A stretch of DNA of 64,000 nucleotides from Cornus controversa (GCA_026545225.1 CM048845.1:77581533-77645532), one strand, 5' to 3'. Counted from the stretch's first letter, positions 22,508 to 34,497 are shown. Notes: generated from the sequence alone by a model not told the origin. Program-made: numbers and translations.

Positions 22508-24123
22508 TTAAAGAGGGCTTGAATAAGCTTTGTATGGAGGGTTTGCCCCATGTCTGTCCAGTCTTCTACCAAGATCTTCTTGACTCAATGCCTTATGTAA
22601 TTGAGAACCTTCAAATGAAATAACTGAAGTAACATAATGTGGTTCTTGATATAAGTCTTTAGAGACGATGCTTGTAACATAAGATGTATCTATTTCATCG
22701 TCTGAGTTAAGAAAAATTTTGTCTTCCTCTTCGGACTCCCCTTTCATCTTTAAGATAGTTGTCAGACATATTATAGTAAAAGTCAAGATCCTTTGCACCA
22801 CAACTTGTTATAGTGAGCTCCATATCATAGGCATGAGTAACCAGTTCTTTAAATGTACAAGGCATGATTCCTTGTAAAATGTAGAGAAACTCCTAGTACA
22901 TGCATTGCATACACATTTCGACTGCTGAGACTTCAGAAAGACGATCTTTGCAATCAAGACTTAGAACTTGCCAACACTTGATATAGTCAACCATAAGCTC
23001 GTCCTTTATTTGTTTAGTGTTAGTAAGTTCTAGCATACTTACTATTCTACAAGTACTGTCGAATCGGTTGAGAAACTCTCGCTCCATCTGCTCCCAACAG
23101 TCAGTACTCCTAACTTTGAGGTCCGTGTACCAATCAAATGCATTCCCTTTAAAGGAACGAACAAATTACTTGACTAAGAGATCCCCTTTGGTGTCAGCTT
23201 TATTGCAGGTCTCCACAAAGTGTACAACATGTTGTTTGGGATTGCCTCTTTCATCAAATTGTTGGAACTTTAGCGGTTGATATCCCATTGGCCTTTTTAA
23301 GCTGTCAATTCTTTCAGTGTAGGGTTTTGAGTACATGAGAGTGTTTGAGGGGCGCCGTCATACTATACTCGAATTATGTTGTTATTATATCCTGCAATTG
23401 TTAGACAAATAGCAAAGCGACTGGCGAAGCGAAGTTAGTTTCGTCAGCCACATGTCCTGACGCAGATGTGTGACAAAAATATTTTGATTGGGTACTTTGA
23501 AGAAATTATTTTGAAGTATTCACAAGCAGATGTGTTGACTTATCAGGATTTTGGATTTCAAACTTACTCATTAGCGCGGCGATCTGCAAGTCCTTCTCTT
23601 CAACAGTCTTTATGAGGTTTTCAATTGTGCGCGTCATCACTGCCAATTGGTCTTCCACTGAGGTTGTTCCAGTCATCATAACTGCGACAACATTCAAATA
23701 GGAAAAACCTTAAGGGCCAACATTCTTTGAAGTGAACGATTATTCTGAAATCTCAAGTAACGATTTTGAGAGCAAACCAACGTTAGAGTTGGCATCAGAA
23801 ACGAAGTGGGGTGAATGTGGTGGCACTGAATTTTCTGAAACAACATTAGAATTCTTTGCTCCTTGAGGATCGATGGTATTAACATGTTTAGTTTTCACGT
23901 TTATTGGTTTAGCAAGATTGGTTTTCACCAAATCTTGCTGATTCTTGAGCTAAGCAATTGTTTTGGTCTTGCTATGCATCATAGGACCTGCTGAGGTTTT
24001 GCTAGCATTTGACGAGTTCCTAGTGTTGTTGCCACTGCTTGCGGCAGCTTTGATGTTGTCCAATGCAACAACGGTGTCTTTTGAGGGTTTATTATTTATA
24101 ATAAGAACATTGGGAGGAGCCAT
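22508..24123 (-). pseudogene. Retrotransposon gag (Gypsy-type), decayed
   Basis: The frame starts MAPPNVLIINNKPSKDT at 24123 and can be followed, through many stops, to about 22508. Diagnostic parts are KKAMGYQPLKFQQFDERGNP, the capsid core (GNAFDWYTDLKVRSTDCWEQ, then MEREFLNRFDSTCRIVSM, and DCKDRLSEVSAVEMC) and the helix ELVTHAYDMELTI. These match the retrotransposon gag family of plant Ty3/Gypsy-like elements. In a live element it would build the virus-like particle. No pol follows it. Confidence 0.85.
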
Positions 24124-24209
24124 AGATTCTGACGAACGAAATTTGTGATGTATAATGTAAGAGATAGAGATGAGAGACAGAAATGGTCCCACCAGGCTTG
24201 CCAGAAATT

Positions 24210-24973
24210 TGTACACACAAATTTTGAGTATGAAAATAAGATCAAAACACGTAAACAAATATATCAAATATATTAATTTCAAGAAATATGGGTTACGAAT
24301 TTCTGTAAATCTTTATAAAAGAAAGACAAATTTCTCTGATTTGATCTCCTTGGTCGTCCAAATTCAAGGGCTAGTAGAGCTTAATCTTGAATTGGATTAA
24401 AACTTTGGTAAAGAACAACACATGGATGACGTGTTTGTTGTTGTTCTCCTTCAGGATTTAGATTCTTTGGAGTTTTGGATTTAGAGTGAAGAATCTTGCA
24501 GAGTTTAAGCTTTCTCTGAGAGTCTTCTTGTTGGTAATTTGGATTCAATAGCTACTGGAGCTTGATCTTAAATCTGGTTGTTGAGAGTCCTCTTCAAGTG
24601 TTTGTTGTTGAAGAAAGCCGGTGAGAATTTCTGATCTAGGGCTGAATAAGTTTGATCTCGAATAATCTTCTTGATAATTCTTTGAATTTGTTGAATCGTG
24701 GAGGAAGAACGGCACGACTTTGAATGTGCTTGTTGTTCTTCTTATTCAAAACTTTGAATGTTGAATGAACGTATGTTTCCAGAGCTTCAAGTGTTAATTG
24801 AAAGCAGAGTTTGACAGAACTTCAGTATTCTGTCAGACTCTCCTCATTTTCTCCCCCACCCCTGGACCTTTATTTATAGGCTCATCGGAGGGGTAGATTT
24901 GTAACTTTCTTTTCTTCTGATAATTATCTTATAATTATCCAATATATACATAATAATTATCTTTGATGATAAT

Positions 24974-25015
<42 letters not shown>

Positions 25016-25203
25016 TTCATTTGACCCATTTTCAAGTGCACTTGGACTTCTTAGACAATTTAGATGAGCCCATTACCCATTTATTTGTGATGGGTTTGGA
25101 CTTTAAATTATCTTACTCATTAGTCGACACTTCAAAGTGTGCTAAACTGAAGATAAGCCCAAATTATATTTTAGGTCCATCATGTAATTTTTTAATATCT
25201 ATA
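24210..25203 (-). repeat. 5' LTR of the gag-only element
   Basis: It is the partner of 17281-18189. It starts (plus-strand reading) TGTACACACAAATTTTGAG and ends TTTTTTAATATCTATA. An (AT)n microsatellite at about 24981-25010 is an expansion specific to this copy. The primer-binding-like site lies immediately to its left. Confidence 0.85.
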
Positions 25204-25626
25204 ATATAAGCAGATCTCGATTCTCAACTCATATATAGATATATAAATATATATAACTGACCTAAAAAATCTTCAATTTGTTAAGCCTAGTACAACCACT
25301 TGGATTGGTTGAGATCAGTTATAATATTTCAGAAACCAAAACATGGTAAAACAAATTTTTTTTTATTTATTCAAAAACAGACACAAGATTACTTCCATAA
25401 GATTGTTTTGCTTACTTTTAATAGTTTATTTTTCAAAAACAAACACAATATTACTTCCATGAGATTACTTCGCTTACTTTTACCAGTTTAAATCTGTCTT
25501 ATGTTATCCTTTGGTTTGAATAATATAATAAATTCTACAGTCAAACATAATTTGTTTTTGGATAGACAGTGACACAAACTGAACATTACATAACCACATT
25601 GGCTCTTTATATATATATGAGTTCAG
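25204..25626. other. Spacer between the gag-only element and the copia element
   Basis: AT-rich. It contains a short near-duplication (CAAAAACAGACACAAGATTAC and CAAAAACAAACACAATATTAC, each followed by TTCCAT..AGATT). No gene seen. Confidence 0.5.
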
Positions 25627-25915
25627 TTTTGCCAAAATTAGCAAAAAAGAAAATCAAACACACAAGCAAAAAAAACAGATTTACAAGATTCACCCATAAA
25701 CTAAGGTTACGTCCTTGGTATTGCAAGGTTTTCACTTTGATGAAAAAATGATGTACAATTACATAGAGTTCAAACTCTATATATAGGCACCTCGTAGTGC
25801 TACATAACAAGTTGGATCCACAAAATTGGGCCAAGGTGTATAGTATAATCAAGCTACACACTTCCTATCAATCTCTTACTTGGAGACTGATAATATCAAT
25901 TTACAAATTGCTTCA
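25627..25915 (-). repeat. 3' LTR of the copia element
   Basis: It matches 34280-34497: shared blocks include GGTTACGTCCTTGGT, AAACTCTATAT-TAGGCACCTC and CTACATAACAAGTTG. On the minus strand it starts TGAAGCAATTTG directly after the polypurine tract. Confidence 0.8.
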
Positions 25916-25979
25916 TGCCCCAAACCATATCAAAACACCAAAGCAATTATCTTCTATGTCCTCAAGCTCGAACACCGAC

Positions 25980-26808
25980 TGAAGCTAAGCACAACTTCAG
26001 TTTCTCAATAGTCACTGTCTTGGTTAACATATCTGTTGGATTCTGACTTTCATGGATCTTCTCAAGTGATAACACCTTGTCATCCGAAAGCGAACGAATA
26101 AAGTGGTACATCAATTGTATATATGCTTCGTTCTAGAATGAAACGTTGAATTTTTAGTAAGATGAATAGCACTCAAACTGTCACTATACAGAATATTATT
26201 CTCTCACTCTTTACCCAACTCTTTCAAAAACTCTGTATCCAAATCAAATCCTTGCCCGCTTCTGTAACTGCAACATATTCAGTTTATGTGGTTGAGAGAG
26301 CTACAATCTTCTTCAAGTGAGAGACCTAACTCACTGCCTTACCACACAAAGTATATACGCACCCAATAGTACTCTTCCTACTATCCACATCATCAGTCAA
26401 ATCTGAATCAACATAACCCTACAACGCAACACTCGCCCCAGTAAAGCATAATGATGAATCTGTGGTACCTATCAAGTATCTAAGGATCTATTTTGCTACC
26501 TCCCAATATTGTTTTCCTGGATTGCTCATGTACCTACTCATAACTCTTATTGCATGTGCTATGCCTGGCCAGGTACAAACCATGGCATACATCAGCCAAT
26601 CGATAGTTAAAACATGTGGAACTTTTTTTATGTGTGCTCACTCCTCTTCTCTCTTGGTAACTGCTCCTTAGTTAGTCTAAAATGACTAGCTAGTGGGGTA
26701 CTCACTAGTTTTGCATCTTACATGCTAAATCAAATAAGAAAGTTTTTAACATACTCTGTTTGTGACAACTTTAGAGTACCACCCACTTTGTCCCTGCAAA
26801 TCCTCATA
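25980..26808 (-). pseudogene. Copia RNase H and end of pol, decayed
   Basis: The minus-strand frame after the nested element resumes GMRICRDKVGGTLKLSQTEY, passes the RNase H region (IVALSTT-TEYVAVTEAGKD) and ends LKLCLASVGVRA-stop, typical of the copia pol C-terminus. Several stops break it. Confidence 0.8.
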
Positions 26809-26813
26809 CCAAG

Positions 26814-28205
26814 TGATGTTATTTTAAAATTGTTAAATAACTCGCAAGTGTACGAATCTATTAAAGTATAGTTCGGCAAGAACGAGGTCGAACCCAAGGG
26901 AATGCTTTGAGAAGAAAAACTAATACAAATTCAAATTAATTTAAAACTAATCTAGTTTAAACAAAAGTTGATTGATTTGAGATAAATTAAACTAACATGT
27001 AAATAAAATAACACTATTGAAATCAAACAGAGAAAATAACTAAGGTTTTGGATTCCACCACCATTAAATCCATGAAGCTTCTAATATTTATTTACTAATT
27101 CCCAAATTTAGAGTAGCAATCAAGAAATCAATCTATTGCTCACTCAGGATTTAACAATAAAGCACTATGAAAAATATATCGAAAAGGTAGATTTTCCTTC
27201 GCTTCACTAGTGTAAAATTCTAAGCATCCTATGTATCCAATTTAATGAAAAACATAAGATCAAAGATTATCACTTTTAAGAAATACAAACCCCAGCTTAG
27301 ATTAATTATAATATTTTCTAACTACCACATATACATGATATATATGGTGAAAGAACTATAAAATAATTAATCACAAGAAGCGAAAATCATAAGAATTTAA
27401 ATCATACACATGGGAATCAATTAATGAATAAAAGAACTTCACTTCATTAATGAAGGTTTCCTCCTCAACCCTAGTTGAGGAGTTTAGTTACTCATAGTAG
27501 AAGAAGAAGATAACAAAATAATAAAAGACATAATGAATAAATAAAACCTGGATTGTCTCTGTCTTCTCTGCTCTGGCCTCCACTTCTTTTCTCCCCCAAA
27601 ACAGCCTCTAATTCACCTTTTTATACCCCAATAGAATACATAAAGTCCTAATCCAATTAGGAGATAAAGTCCTAATCCAATTAGGAAATAATTAGGATTT
27701 TCCTGCAGCCCTAAATAGGTATATTTTTCTGCTGACATTCGGCCCAAGTTTTGACCCAGTAGAAGTCCGATTCATGAAATTTACGTGAAATACAAAAGTG
27801 TGCAGAATCGAATTTCGTTCAACCTATACGGGAATTAAGTCGAATTGATACTCAAAAATAAGCTTTTCAGTCCACTTTCAAACACAGGATTAAAACTGGA
27901 TTCAGTGTAGAATTGGGCTTTAGGCCCGTAATCTTCTTAAACAGTTGTAATTCTCTTGAACCTCTTCCTTGGGCTGATTTGAGTTGAAATATGAAGTTGA
28001 ATGGACCCATTAGATATAGGCTTCATATAACCTTCTTGGATATCATCTTTAAAAGCCCAAAATCATGATTTTATCTGAAATAATCATTAAGGCCTTGAAA
28101 AAGACAGAAAACACAAAAACAGAGTAAAATCACATATAAATTATCAGTAAGAGAATAAAATATGTAAATTAAAAGGCTCGAATGCGTAACATTCAACGCC
28201 GATCA
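26814..28205. mobile_element. TGATG...GATCA insertion, 1.39 kb, unassigned class (copy 2)
   Basis: It is flanked by the perfect 5 bp duplication CCAAG (26809-26813 and 28206-28210) and has TG..CA-type ends. Near the left end is ACTCGCAAGTGTACGAATC followed by GCAAGAACGAGGTCGAACCC; near the right end is GGCTCGAATGCGTAAC. It is related to 18935-20284. Five-base duplications and TG..CA ends suggest LTR-retroelement integration, but no terminal direct repeats or coding sequence were recognised. Confidence 0.75.
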
Positions 28206-28210
28206 CCAAG

Positions 28211-29580
28211 AATCTGTTTTGCATCACCCAGATCTTTCATTACAAAGTGCTCAAACAACTATTTTTTCAGATTATTAATCTCATCAATACTTGAACCTGC
28301 AATCAACATATCATCCACATACAAAAACAAATAACATAACTATTGTCAAACCTCTTCACATAACAATAGTGATCTGCTTGGCACCTCTTGTAGTCACTAC
28401 TACACATAAATTCATCAAATTTCTTGTTCCATTATCTCGATACTTGCTTTAAACCACATAAGCTCTTTTTCAGCATGCATACCAAACCCTCATTTCCAGT
28501 CACTACGAATCCCTGTGGCTACCTCATGTAGATGTTATCTTTCAAATAACCATGAAAGAAACCAGTTTTCACATCTAACTACTCAAAATATATGTCTTCT
28601 GCAGCCATGATTCCTAATATTAATCTGATTGTAGTCAATTTCACAACCGGAGAGAAAATCTCAGTTTTGTCAATACAATCCTTCTATTAAAATCCCTTTA
28701 TAACCAATCTGGCTTTGTAGTGCTTGCCGTCATCACGTTCATCCTTAATCCGATAAACTCACTTGTTATGTAAAGCCTTCTTACCTTTTGGTAGCTTAGT
28801 TAGCTCCCATGTTTGATTTGACATGAGTGAGTCCATCTCATCTTGCATAGTTGTCTCCCATTTAGTTGAATCATCAACGTACACTACTTCATCATAACAA
28901 TCTGGTTCACCACCATCAGACAATAATAAATAGTGTAAAGAGGATGAATACCATTGTGAATGTTCAGAGATTCTAGAGGATCGTCTCACCGTAGTCGTAG
29001 GTGTGCCTTATTCCACATGTGGAACTATATTTTTTGGATTATTCTAAACTCTCCTTTGCACATCATCTTCAGTGATTTCCTCCAAATCAACAAATCATTT
29101 TCAGCATGAACATCTTCATCAATAGATTTTGTTGTTGACCTGTCCTTATACATTACTTTCTTAGTGAATATAACATCTCTACTTCTAATAATCTTTCAAT
29201 TTTGATCATCCCAAAACTGATAACCAAACTCATCAATGTCATACCCAATAAAAGTACACGTTCTGGACTTTGGATCAAGCTTGCTTCAAGCATCATAACT
29301 TATGTGCACATATAAAACACAACCAAACACTTTCAGGTGTGAAAGGTTTACCTTTTTTTCTTCTCCAAGCCTCATCTGGTAAGTCTCCATCTAAAGGAAT
29401 AAAACGTACCCGGATGTTCAAGTATGCTATAGTATTAACTGCATCAACCTAAAACATCTTAGACAACCTTGTATGTATCCTCATACTCCGAGCACACTTA
29501 TTAAAGGTTCTGTTCATTCTCTCTGTGACACTATTTTGCTGTGGTGTTTCAGGAACAGTTTTTTTCATTCTAATCCTACT
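28211..29580 (-). pseudogene. Copia reverse transcriptase and C-terminal integrase, decayed
   Basis: From 29580 leftwards the frame gives GIRMKKTVPETPQQNSVTER and MNRTFNKCARSMR (end of the integrase core). Later come MQDEMDSLMSNQTWELTKLP and KGKKALHNK (start of reverse transcriptase), FSPVVKLTTIRLILGI, and finally a degraded active-site region and AKQILG at 28211. Numerous stops show it is dead. Confidence 0.85.
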
Positions 29581-30167
29581 TGAAATACCCCATACAAATT
29601 TCACGCATGAGGTGGCCAATCTCACACGTAAAATATGAGGAATACTTACAACTGATAACAAAAAAGCATAGAATACAAAGATAAAAAGAAAGAATTTTAA
29701 ATGCTGAAAGGAAAGTCTAACTAAGATAAAAATAAATAACGTTAAATAAATATAATACTAGTCTGAGCGATACAACTTGGAAGTCCCGTAAATCGAGGAC
29801 CTCATTACCAAAAATAACGAAAGTAAATAGTGTTCTAGAAAATATCTAAGTCCCTACCCTTATGTCTGGTAAGGAATAGATGACTGCTCCGCTCTACGAA
29901 CTCCACGCCTTAACCTCGAGGTGGAAACTGCCTGGGACATGAAATATCAACAAAGTGGGTTAAACCCACGAACAAGTTCCCTTTACTACAACTCAATTAG
30001 AGAATCGATAAATATACCATCTATATGAGGACAATAAAATATACATATGTATACAGACATACCCTTTCTCACTTAACTTACGATTCTAAACTAGGACACG
30101 TTTTCCTAAGTTTAATCCAAAGGCAATCTATACATGCCCGAACCCTTATTAAGCACATACCCTACTA

Positions 30168-30425
30168 GTATTTGGCAATCCTGACATGCCTCCCTTATCT
30201 ACATACTCTATACCCTATTAAGTAATTGAAAATCCTCACATGCCCCACCCTTATATAAAAAAAATATATATTGAATACCATATTATGTAATTGGCAATCC
30301 TCACATGCCTCCCTTGCAACCCTATTAAATATCTTATTATGTATTGACAATCCTCACATGTCTCCCTTATAAACCTGTTAAATACCTTACTAGATATTGG
30401 CAATCCTCATATGCCTCCTATATTC
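30168..30425. repeat. Tandem repeat of about 55-65 bp, five units
   Basis: GGCAATCCTCACATGCCTCC, followed by CTT and a TATTAAATA-like spacer, recurs five times, each unit with a few changes. Confidence 0.85.
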
Positions 30426-30812
30426 CATAAAGAAAACTTACTTAAAAATATATTAATTAACCTAATAGAAGTCCAATAACCACAAGAAAATAACTCATAA
30501 ACAATTAAACTAATATCCAATATACCATGAACAATTATGATTTCAAAAAATACAATTAAAGAATAAAATAACTAACAATTCAAAAGAGCAAAGCACATAA
30601 TCAAGTCTACAATGTAACTTAATCATCAAGAGTATTTAAACATAGCCCTAACATAGGTTTTCGGGTCTATTTTGTTTTTAAAAATCCTATTTTATTTTTC
30701 TGAAATTTTCTAGAATTTTTTAAAAATTTTAAAGTATTTTCAAAATAAAAGAAAATAAAATTCCAATATTCGATCTACACTTTTTTATGTACAAAAAACC
30801 CAACAGGGAAAC

Positions 30813-31062
30813 TGTAGTAACTCTTGTGGACGGGTGTGAGTGGGCGGGTGCGAAGACAAACATTGGGCTGAGCTACCACACTGATAGGGTACAGGGTGCT
30901 CAATCCCACATTACCTAGGTGTGGAAAAGGGGATGTGCTTATATGTAGTATGTTCTCTTCAAATAGTATGAGGCAATTTGAGGTAAAACCCAAGAGCAAA
31001 ACCGTGCGGGCTCAAGCCCAAAGCGGACAATATCATACCATGTGTTCGAGCGGGGTATTACA
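30813..31062 (-). mobile_element. Solo LTR of a Cassandra-like TRIM element, 250 bp
   Basis: The complement starts TGTAATACCCCGCTCGAAC and ends GAGTTACTACA. Inside is CAATGTGGGATTGAGCACCC-like sequence shared with the Cassandra LTR at 38638-38948. The flanks GAAAC and GGAAC agree at four of five bases. It lies within the 3.05 kb insertion, so it is the innermost layer of this nest. The 5S rRNA-like block is not visible in this copy. Confidence 0.6.
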
Positions 31063-31204
31063 GGAACTCATTTTGTCATGAAATTAAAAGCCCGTGTGTA
31101 ATATGTCCCTAAAATACTAACTTAAATTTTTGAGGATTTTCTAGAAATTAAAAGTAATTTAAAAATATTTTCCTATTTTTTTTAACTTTAAAATGATTTA
31201 AAAA

Positions 31205-31720
31205 ATATCAAAACATTCTAGATTCTGCCCAAACTGGGCCCAGTGGGTGGGCTCGGCGAGTGGGACCGAACAAAAAAAATTTCGGTCCCCGCCAGCCACC
31301 GGAAGCTACCGCGCCCTTTTCGATGGCCCTCCGACCACCATTTTTACACCATTATTCTCCTCTCGACGAAGGCTACCTATTGGAGTGAAAAGCCCCATAA
31401 AAAATGGCCTGAAACGAAAATCCCCAATTCACAAGTTTTAGGATTCTTCAACAAAATTGGGTTCACTGGGTGGGCCTGGCCAGTGGGATCGGACTAAATT
31501 TTTTCCAATGCACGAACAACGCGTGTGGGCGAGGCGCATGCGCTGGGCTTCTTCCCCAGCGTGCACAGCGCACTACCGCACCCTTTCTGGTGGCCATTTG
31601 CCTCCATTTTTACGCCATTCTTCTCCTCTCGATGTAGGCTACCTATTGGTGTGAAAAGCCCCATAAAAAATGGCCTGAAACGATAACTTCCAATTCACAA
31701 ATTTTAGGGTTCTTCAACAA
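31205..31720. repeat. Two tandem units of about 220-250 bp
   Basis: GGCTACCTATTGGAGTGAAA, then AGCCCCATAAAAAATGGCC, and the preceding CACTGGGTGGG..GGGACCGAA region, occur at 31243-31465 and again at 31457-31710. They are part of the 3.05 kb insertion and the ORFs in them are not credible. Confidence 0.8.
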
Positions 31721-31859
31721 AATTTTGAAATTAAACCCAAATTCCTCCATGATCTGATTTTAAATGTTCAAGGATCATTTACCTGAGCAAGAACATCACA
31801 TAAGGGAACAAATTTACAACCTTTACAAACCCCAGATTCGTGCTCATACGTATCTACGC

Positions 31860-31916
31860 ATACACACACACACACACACACATATAACTATATATATCCC
31901 TAAGCATATATTCATC

Positions 31917-31954
<38 letters not shown>

Positions 31955-31975
31955 AAGCATATATTCGTCTACTAT
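31860..31975. repeat. (CA)n and (AT)n microsatellites
   Basis: CACACACA run at 31862-31881, and an (AT)n run at 31920-31950 lying between two copies of CCCTAAGCATATATTC. Confidence 0.85.
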
Positions 31976-32636
31976 ATGCAATCTCATGAAATTTTCAACA
32001 GAAAACACAGATTGACATGCCGAAATATATATCGCAGATACAATCAAACAACACAAAACTTAGACTATGCATACAAGTTCAAATGGTAAGAGAAGAGTTC
32101 GAACTTGCCTCTCGATGAACCGGAACTCGTCCCAATGAATCACTCCTTCTCTCCCTCATCTCTTGCGTCTACGTTCTTTCGGTCTCTGTACATAAAAGCG
32201 ACATAAACCCTAATCCTTTTCTTTTTCTTTTTATTATTATTTTTCTTTAGGAAACTAATAAAAATCTAAAATAATTAAAAGAAAGGAAATAAATAAATAA
32301 ACCCTAACCCATCAAAATAAATATACACCTAGCCTAACCCTACACAATTATATTCTAGCCCAAACTCAACCTAAACCTAAACTCTCCCTAGCCCAAACTG
32401 GAAAATAATTAAAAGAAAAGAAAAAACAAAAGCATAATCCAACTAAAAATTTAATAAAATAAAAATAAAACAACCTAAAACATTTAAGGCACTCCATAAA
32501 CAGTTTAAGGCACTAAAAAAATATTAATAATAATTAAACACATAAAGCATTTAAAGCACTCAAAAAAATAATTTAACCAATAAAGCATTTAAATTAAAAT
32601 CAAATAACCTCAAAAATTATGGGGTATAACACCACT

Positions 32637-33913
32637 AGTAGCACAGAACTCTTTGAAGCCTTTGTCGTCATAGTCACCCCATTATCAGACCTCAAATACT
32701 TCATCTTCAATCATGTTTCATTCTCTATCATGGCTTCCATTTCTTGAAAGTGTTAAACACATCAGATTTATTATTCAAAAAATAAACTCATACCTTCCTT
32801 GTTGAATCATCGATAAAGGTACCATAATATAATGAGCCGCCAAAAGATGAAACTAGATAAGGTCCCACACGTCTGTATAAACTAACTCTAATTTTTGTCT
32901 TACGTTTCCTGCTAGCCTTTGAAAAACTGACCCTTTAATGTTTTTCAAATATGCAATCCTCGCACAAATCAATTTCTACTTATTTAATTCGCAACAGTTT
33001 TTCCTTTGACAAAAGTGTCATCATCCCCTTCTCACTCATATGACCCAGCCTATGGTGCCACAGGTTTGAATCCATGCCTGAATCAACAACTGTAACGGCG
33101 TTCCTGGTATTTTTTGTTACGTAAAGAATACCAGTCTTACTTCCACGAGCCACAACCATGGCTCATTTGGTAATTTTTCACAAACCACCCACGAAGTTTA
33201 CTGCATGCCCTTCGTCATCAAGTTGTCTCACAAAAATTAAATTTCTTTTTAAGCCAGGAGCATGCCTCACATTCTGAATCTTCCAAACAACCCCATTAGA
33301 TTGCTTGATCCGAACATCTCCCTTACCCACAGTATTTAAAGGTTCATCATTAGCTAGATAAAGCTTCCTAAAATCACCACTGACATAGTTCTCTATGATT
33401 TCACGATGTCAAGTAGATTGAAATGATCCACTCGAGTAAAGAACCCATGACTTAACTAGACTATCCACGTTCAAAATCATAACGTCAGCAATCTCCTCTA
33501 TGACTGTATTTACAGATTTCTGCTCCCATTTGTCATTCTTCCTTGGTGCCCGACAGTCTTTCTTTAATTAATGTCTCTTCTTTTCGCAATTCTAAATATT
33601 ACTGCAATCTATGCCTGTTCTTTCAGAAGTTCTTCCTCTGCTATTTATCTTTAGAGCAGATCCAGATGGTTCACCTATATTCCTTTTGCGAATTTCTTCA
33701 TTGAGAATCAAGTCCCGAACATCATCAAACTTCAATTTCCCTTTTTTCAAAAGAACTGCTCACTACCGTAAAAGTACCATTCCAACTTTCTGGTAAAGAG
33801 CATAATAGAATCAAAGCCCTGATCTCATCATCAAAATCGATTTTCACATAGCTCAACTGAGTCGTAACGGTGTTGAACTCGTTCAGATGGTTGGCTGTCA
33901 CATCTTCTAACAT
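32637..33913 (-). pseudogene. Copia gag, GAG-pre-integrase and N-terminal integrase, decayed
   Basis: On the minus strand, 33913-33725 gives a UBN2-type gag segment (NHLNEFNTVTTQLSYVKIDF and LILLCSLPESWNGT). A zinc-knuckle-like NCEKKRH..KKDC follows near 33560-33600. Then WHHRLGHMSEKGMMTLL marks the GAG-pre-integrase domain near 33050. The integrase core runs YGTFIDDSTRKVWVYFLNNK to MKYLRSDNG and ends EFCATSG at the insertion point, 32636. Confidence 0.85.
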
Positions 33914-34279
33914 TCTCAGATTGAATAAATGCTATATCAAATATACCTTATTGGACACAGAGGGTTTCTTATACATATCTGCAAAAGCTACTATTAGATT
34001 TGTCATTGTTTTCTCCTTCGCTATATTGAAGGTGACATTGCGAGATAGTGTCAATACAATAACCCTTAGAGCTTGTCGATCAACAACAGCCCAATCAGCG
34101 TCTTTCATGTTTTCTGGTTTCGTTCCAGAATGGTTAACACAGATTTTTCAAATACAGATAATCTTCAATATGTAACTGTCATAACCCAAAATATGTTCCA
34201 TTGAACCTTCCTTTGATCTTGATCTTTCCTTCTTCTGCACCCATCACTCTTACTTGAATCCAAGGCTCTGATACCAATT

Positions 34280-34497
34280 TGTTGCAAAAATTAAGAAAGA
34301 AGATCAAACACGTAAGTAAAGACACATAGATTTACAAGATTTACCTAGAAACTAGGGTTACGTCCTTGGTGTTGGTTTTCACTATGATGAAAAAATAACA
34401 TACAATTACAGAAAGTTGAAACTCTATATGTAGGCACCTCCTAGGACTACATAACAAGTTGAATCCGCAAAGTTAGGATAAGGTGTACAGTATATAT
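34280..34497 (-). repeat. 5' LTR of the copia element, truncated
   Basis: The LTR begins at TGTTGCAAAAATTAAG beside the Met-tRNA primer-binding site. Similarity to the other LTR stops at about 34497, in an (AT)n tract, so its outer 70 bp or so and the target duplication are lost. A Helitron-like end lies 55 bp further on. Confidence 0.75.

Larger units (their letters stand above)
17281..25203 (-). mobile_element. Gag-only LTR retrotransposon (TR-GAG/LARD-like, Gypsy-related), 7.9 kb
   Basis: Two long direct repeats bound the element: 17281-18189 (909 bp) and 24210-25203 (994 bp). Transcription would run on the minus strand. Next to the right LTR is a primer-binding-like site (complement TGGCAAGCCTGGTGGGACC, about 24185-24203). 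Next to the left LTR is a polypurine tract (complement AAAGTGGGGACAATT, just right of 18189). The only protein recognised inside is a decayed gag at 22508-24123. No protease, reverse transcriptase, RNase H or integrase is visible. The stretch between gag and the 3' LTR holds minisatellites, a polypyrimidine tract and a later insertion (18935-20284). Confidence 0.85.
29581..32631. mobile_element. 3.05 kb LTR-type insertion without gag or pol (possible large solo LTR)
   Basis: Read as complement it starts TGTTATACCCCATAATTTTT and ends GGGGTATTTCA. It is flanked by CTACT (29576-29580) and CCACT (32632-32636), a 5 bp duplication with one change. Removing it restores the copia integrase reading SGIRMKK. 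TG..CA ends with the inverted ATACCCC motif are usual for plant Gypsy LTRs, and some chromovirus LTRs are this long. The interior has tandem repeats but no coding sequence. A non-autonomous LARD is the alternative. Confidence 0.7.
25627..34497 (-). mobile_element. Ty1/copia LTR retrotransposon, decayed, with nested insertions
   Basis: The minus-strand order is: 5' LTR (34280 rightwards, truncated near 34497), primer-binding site TTGGTATCAGAGCC for initiator Met-tRNA (34264-34277), gag, GAG-pre-integrase, integrase, reverse transcriptase, RNase H, polypurine tract (GGTTTGGGGCA) and 3' LTR (25627-25915). Coding frames are broken by many stops and some shifts. Two later insertions interrupt it: 29581-32631 within integrase and 26814-28205 within reverse transcriptase/RNase H. 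The second joins exactly between the codons of AKQILG and MRICRDK. Confidence 0.9.
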
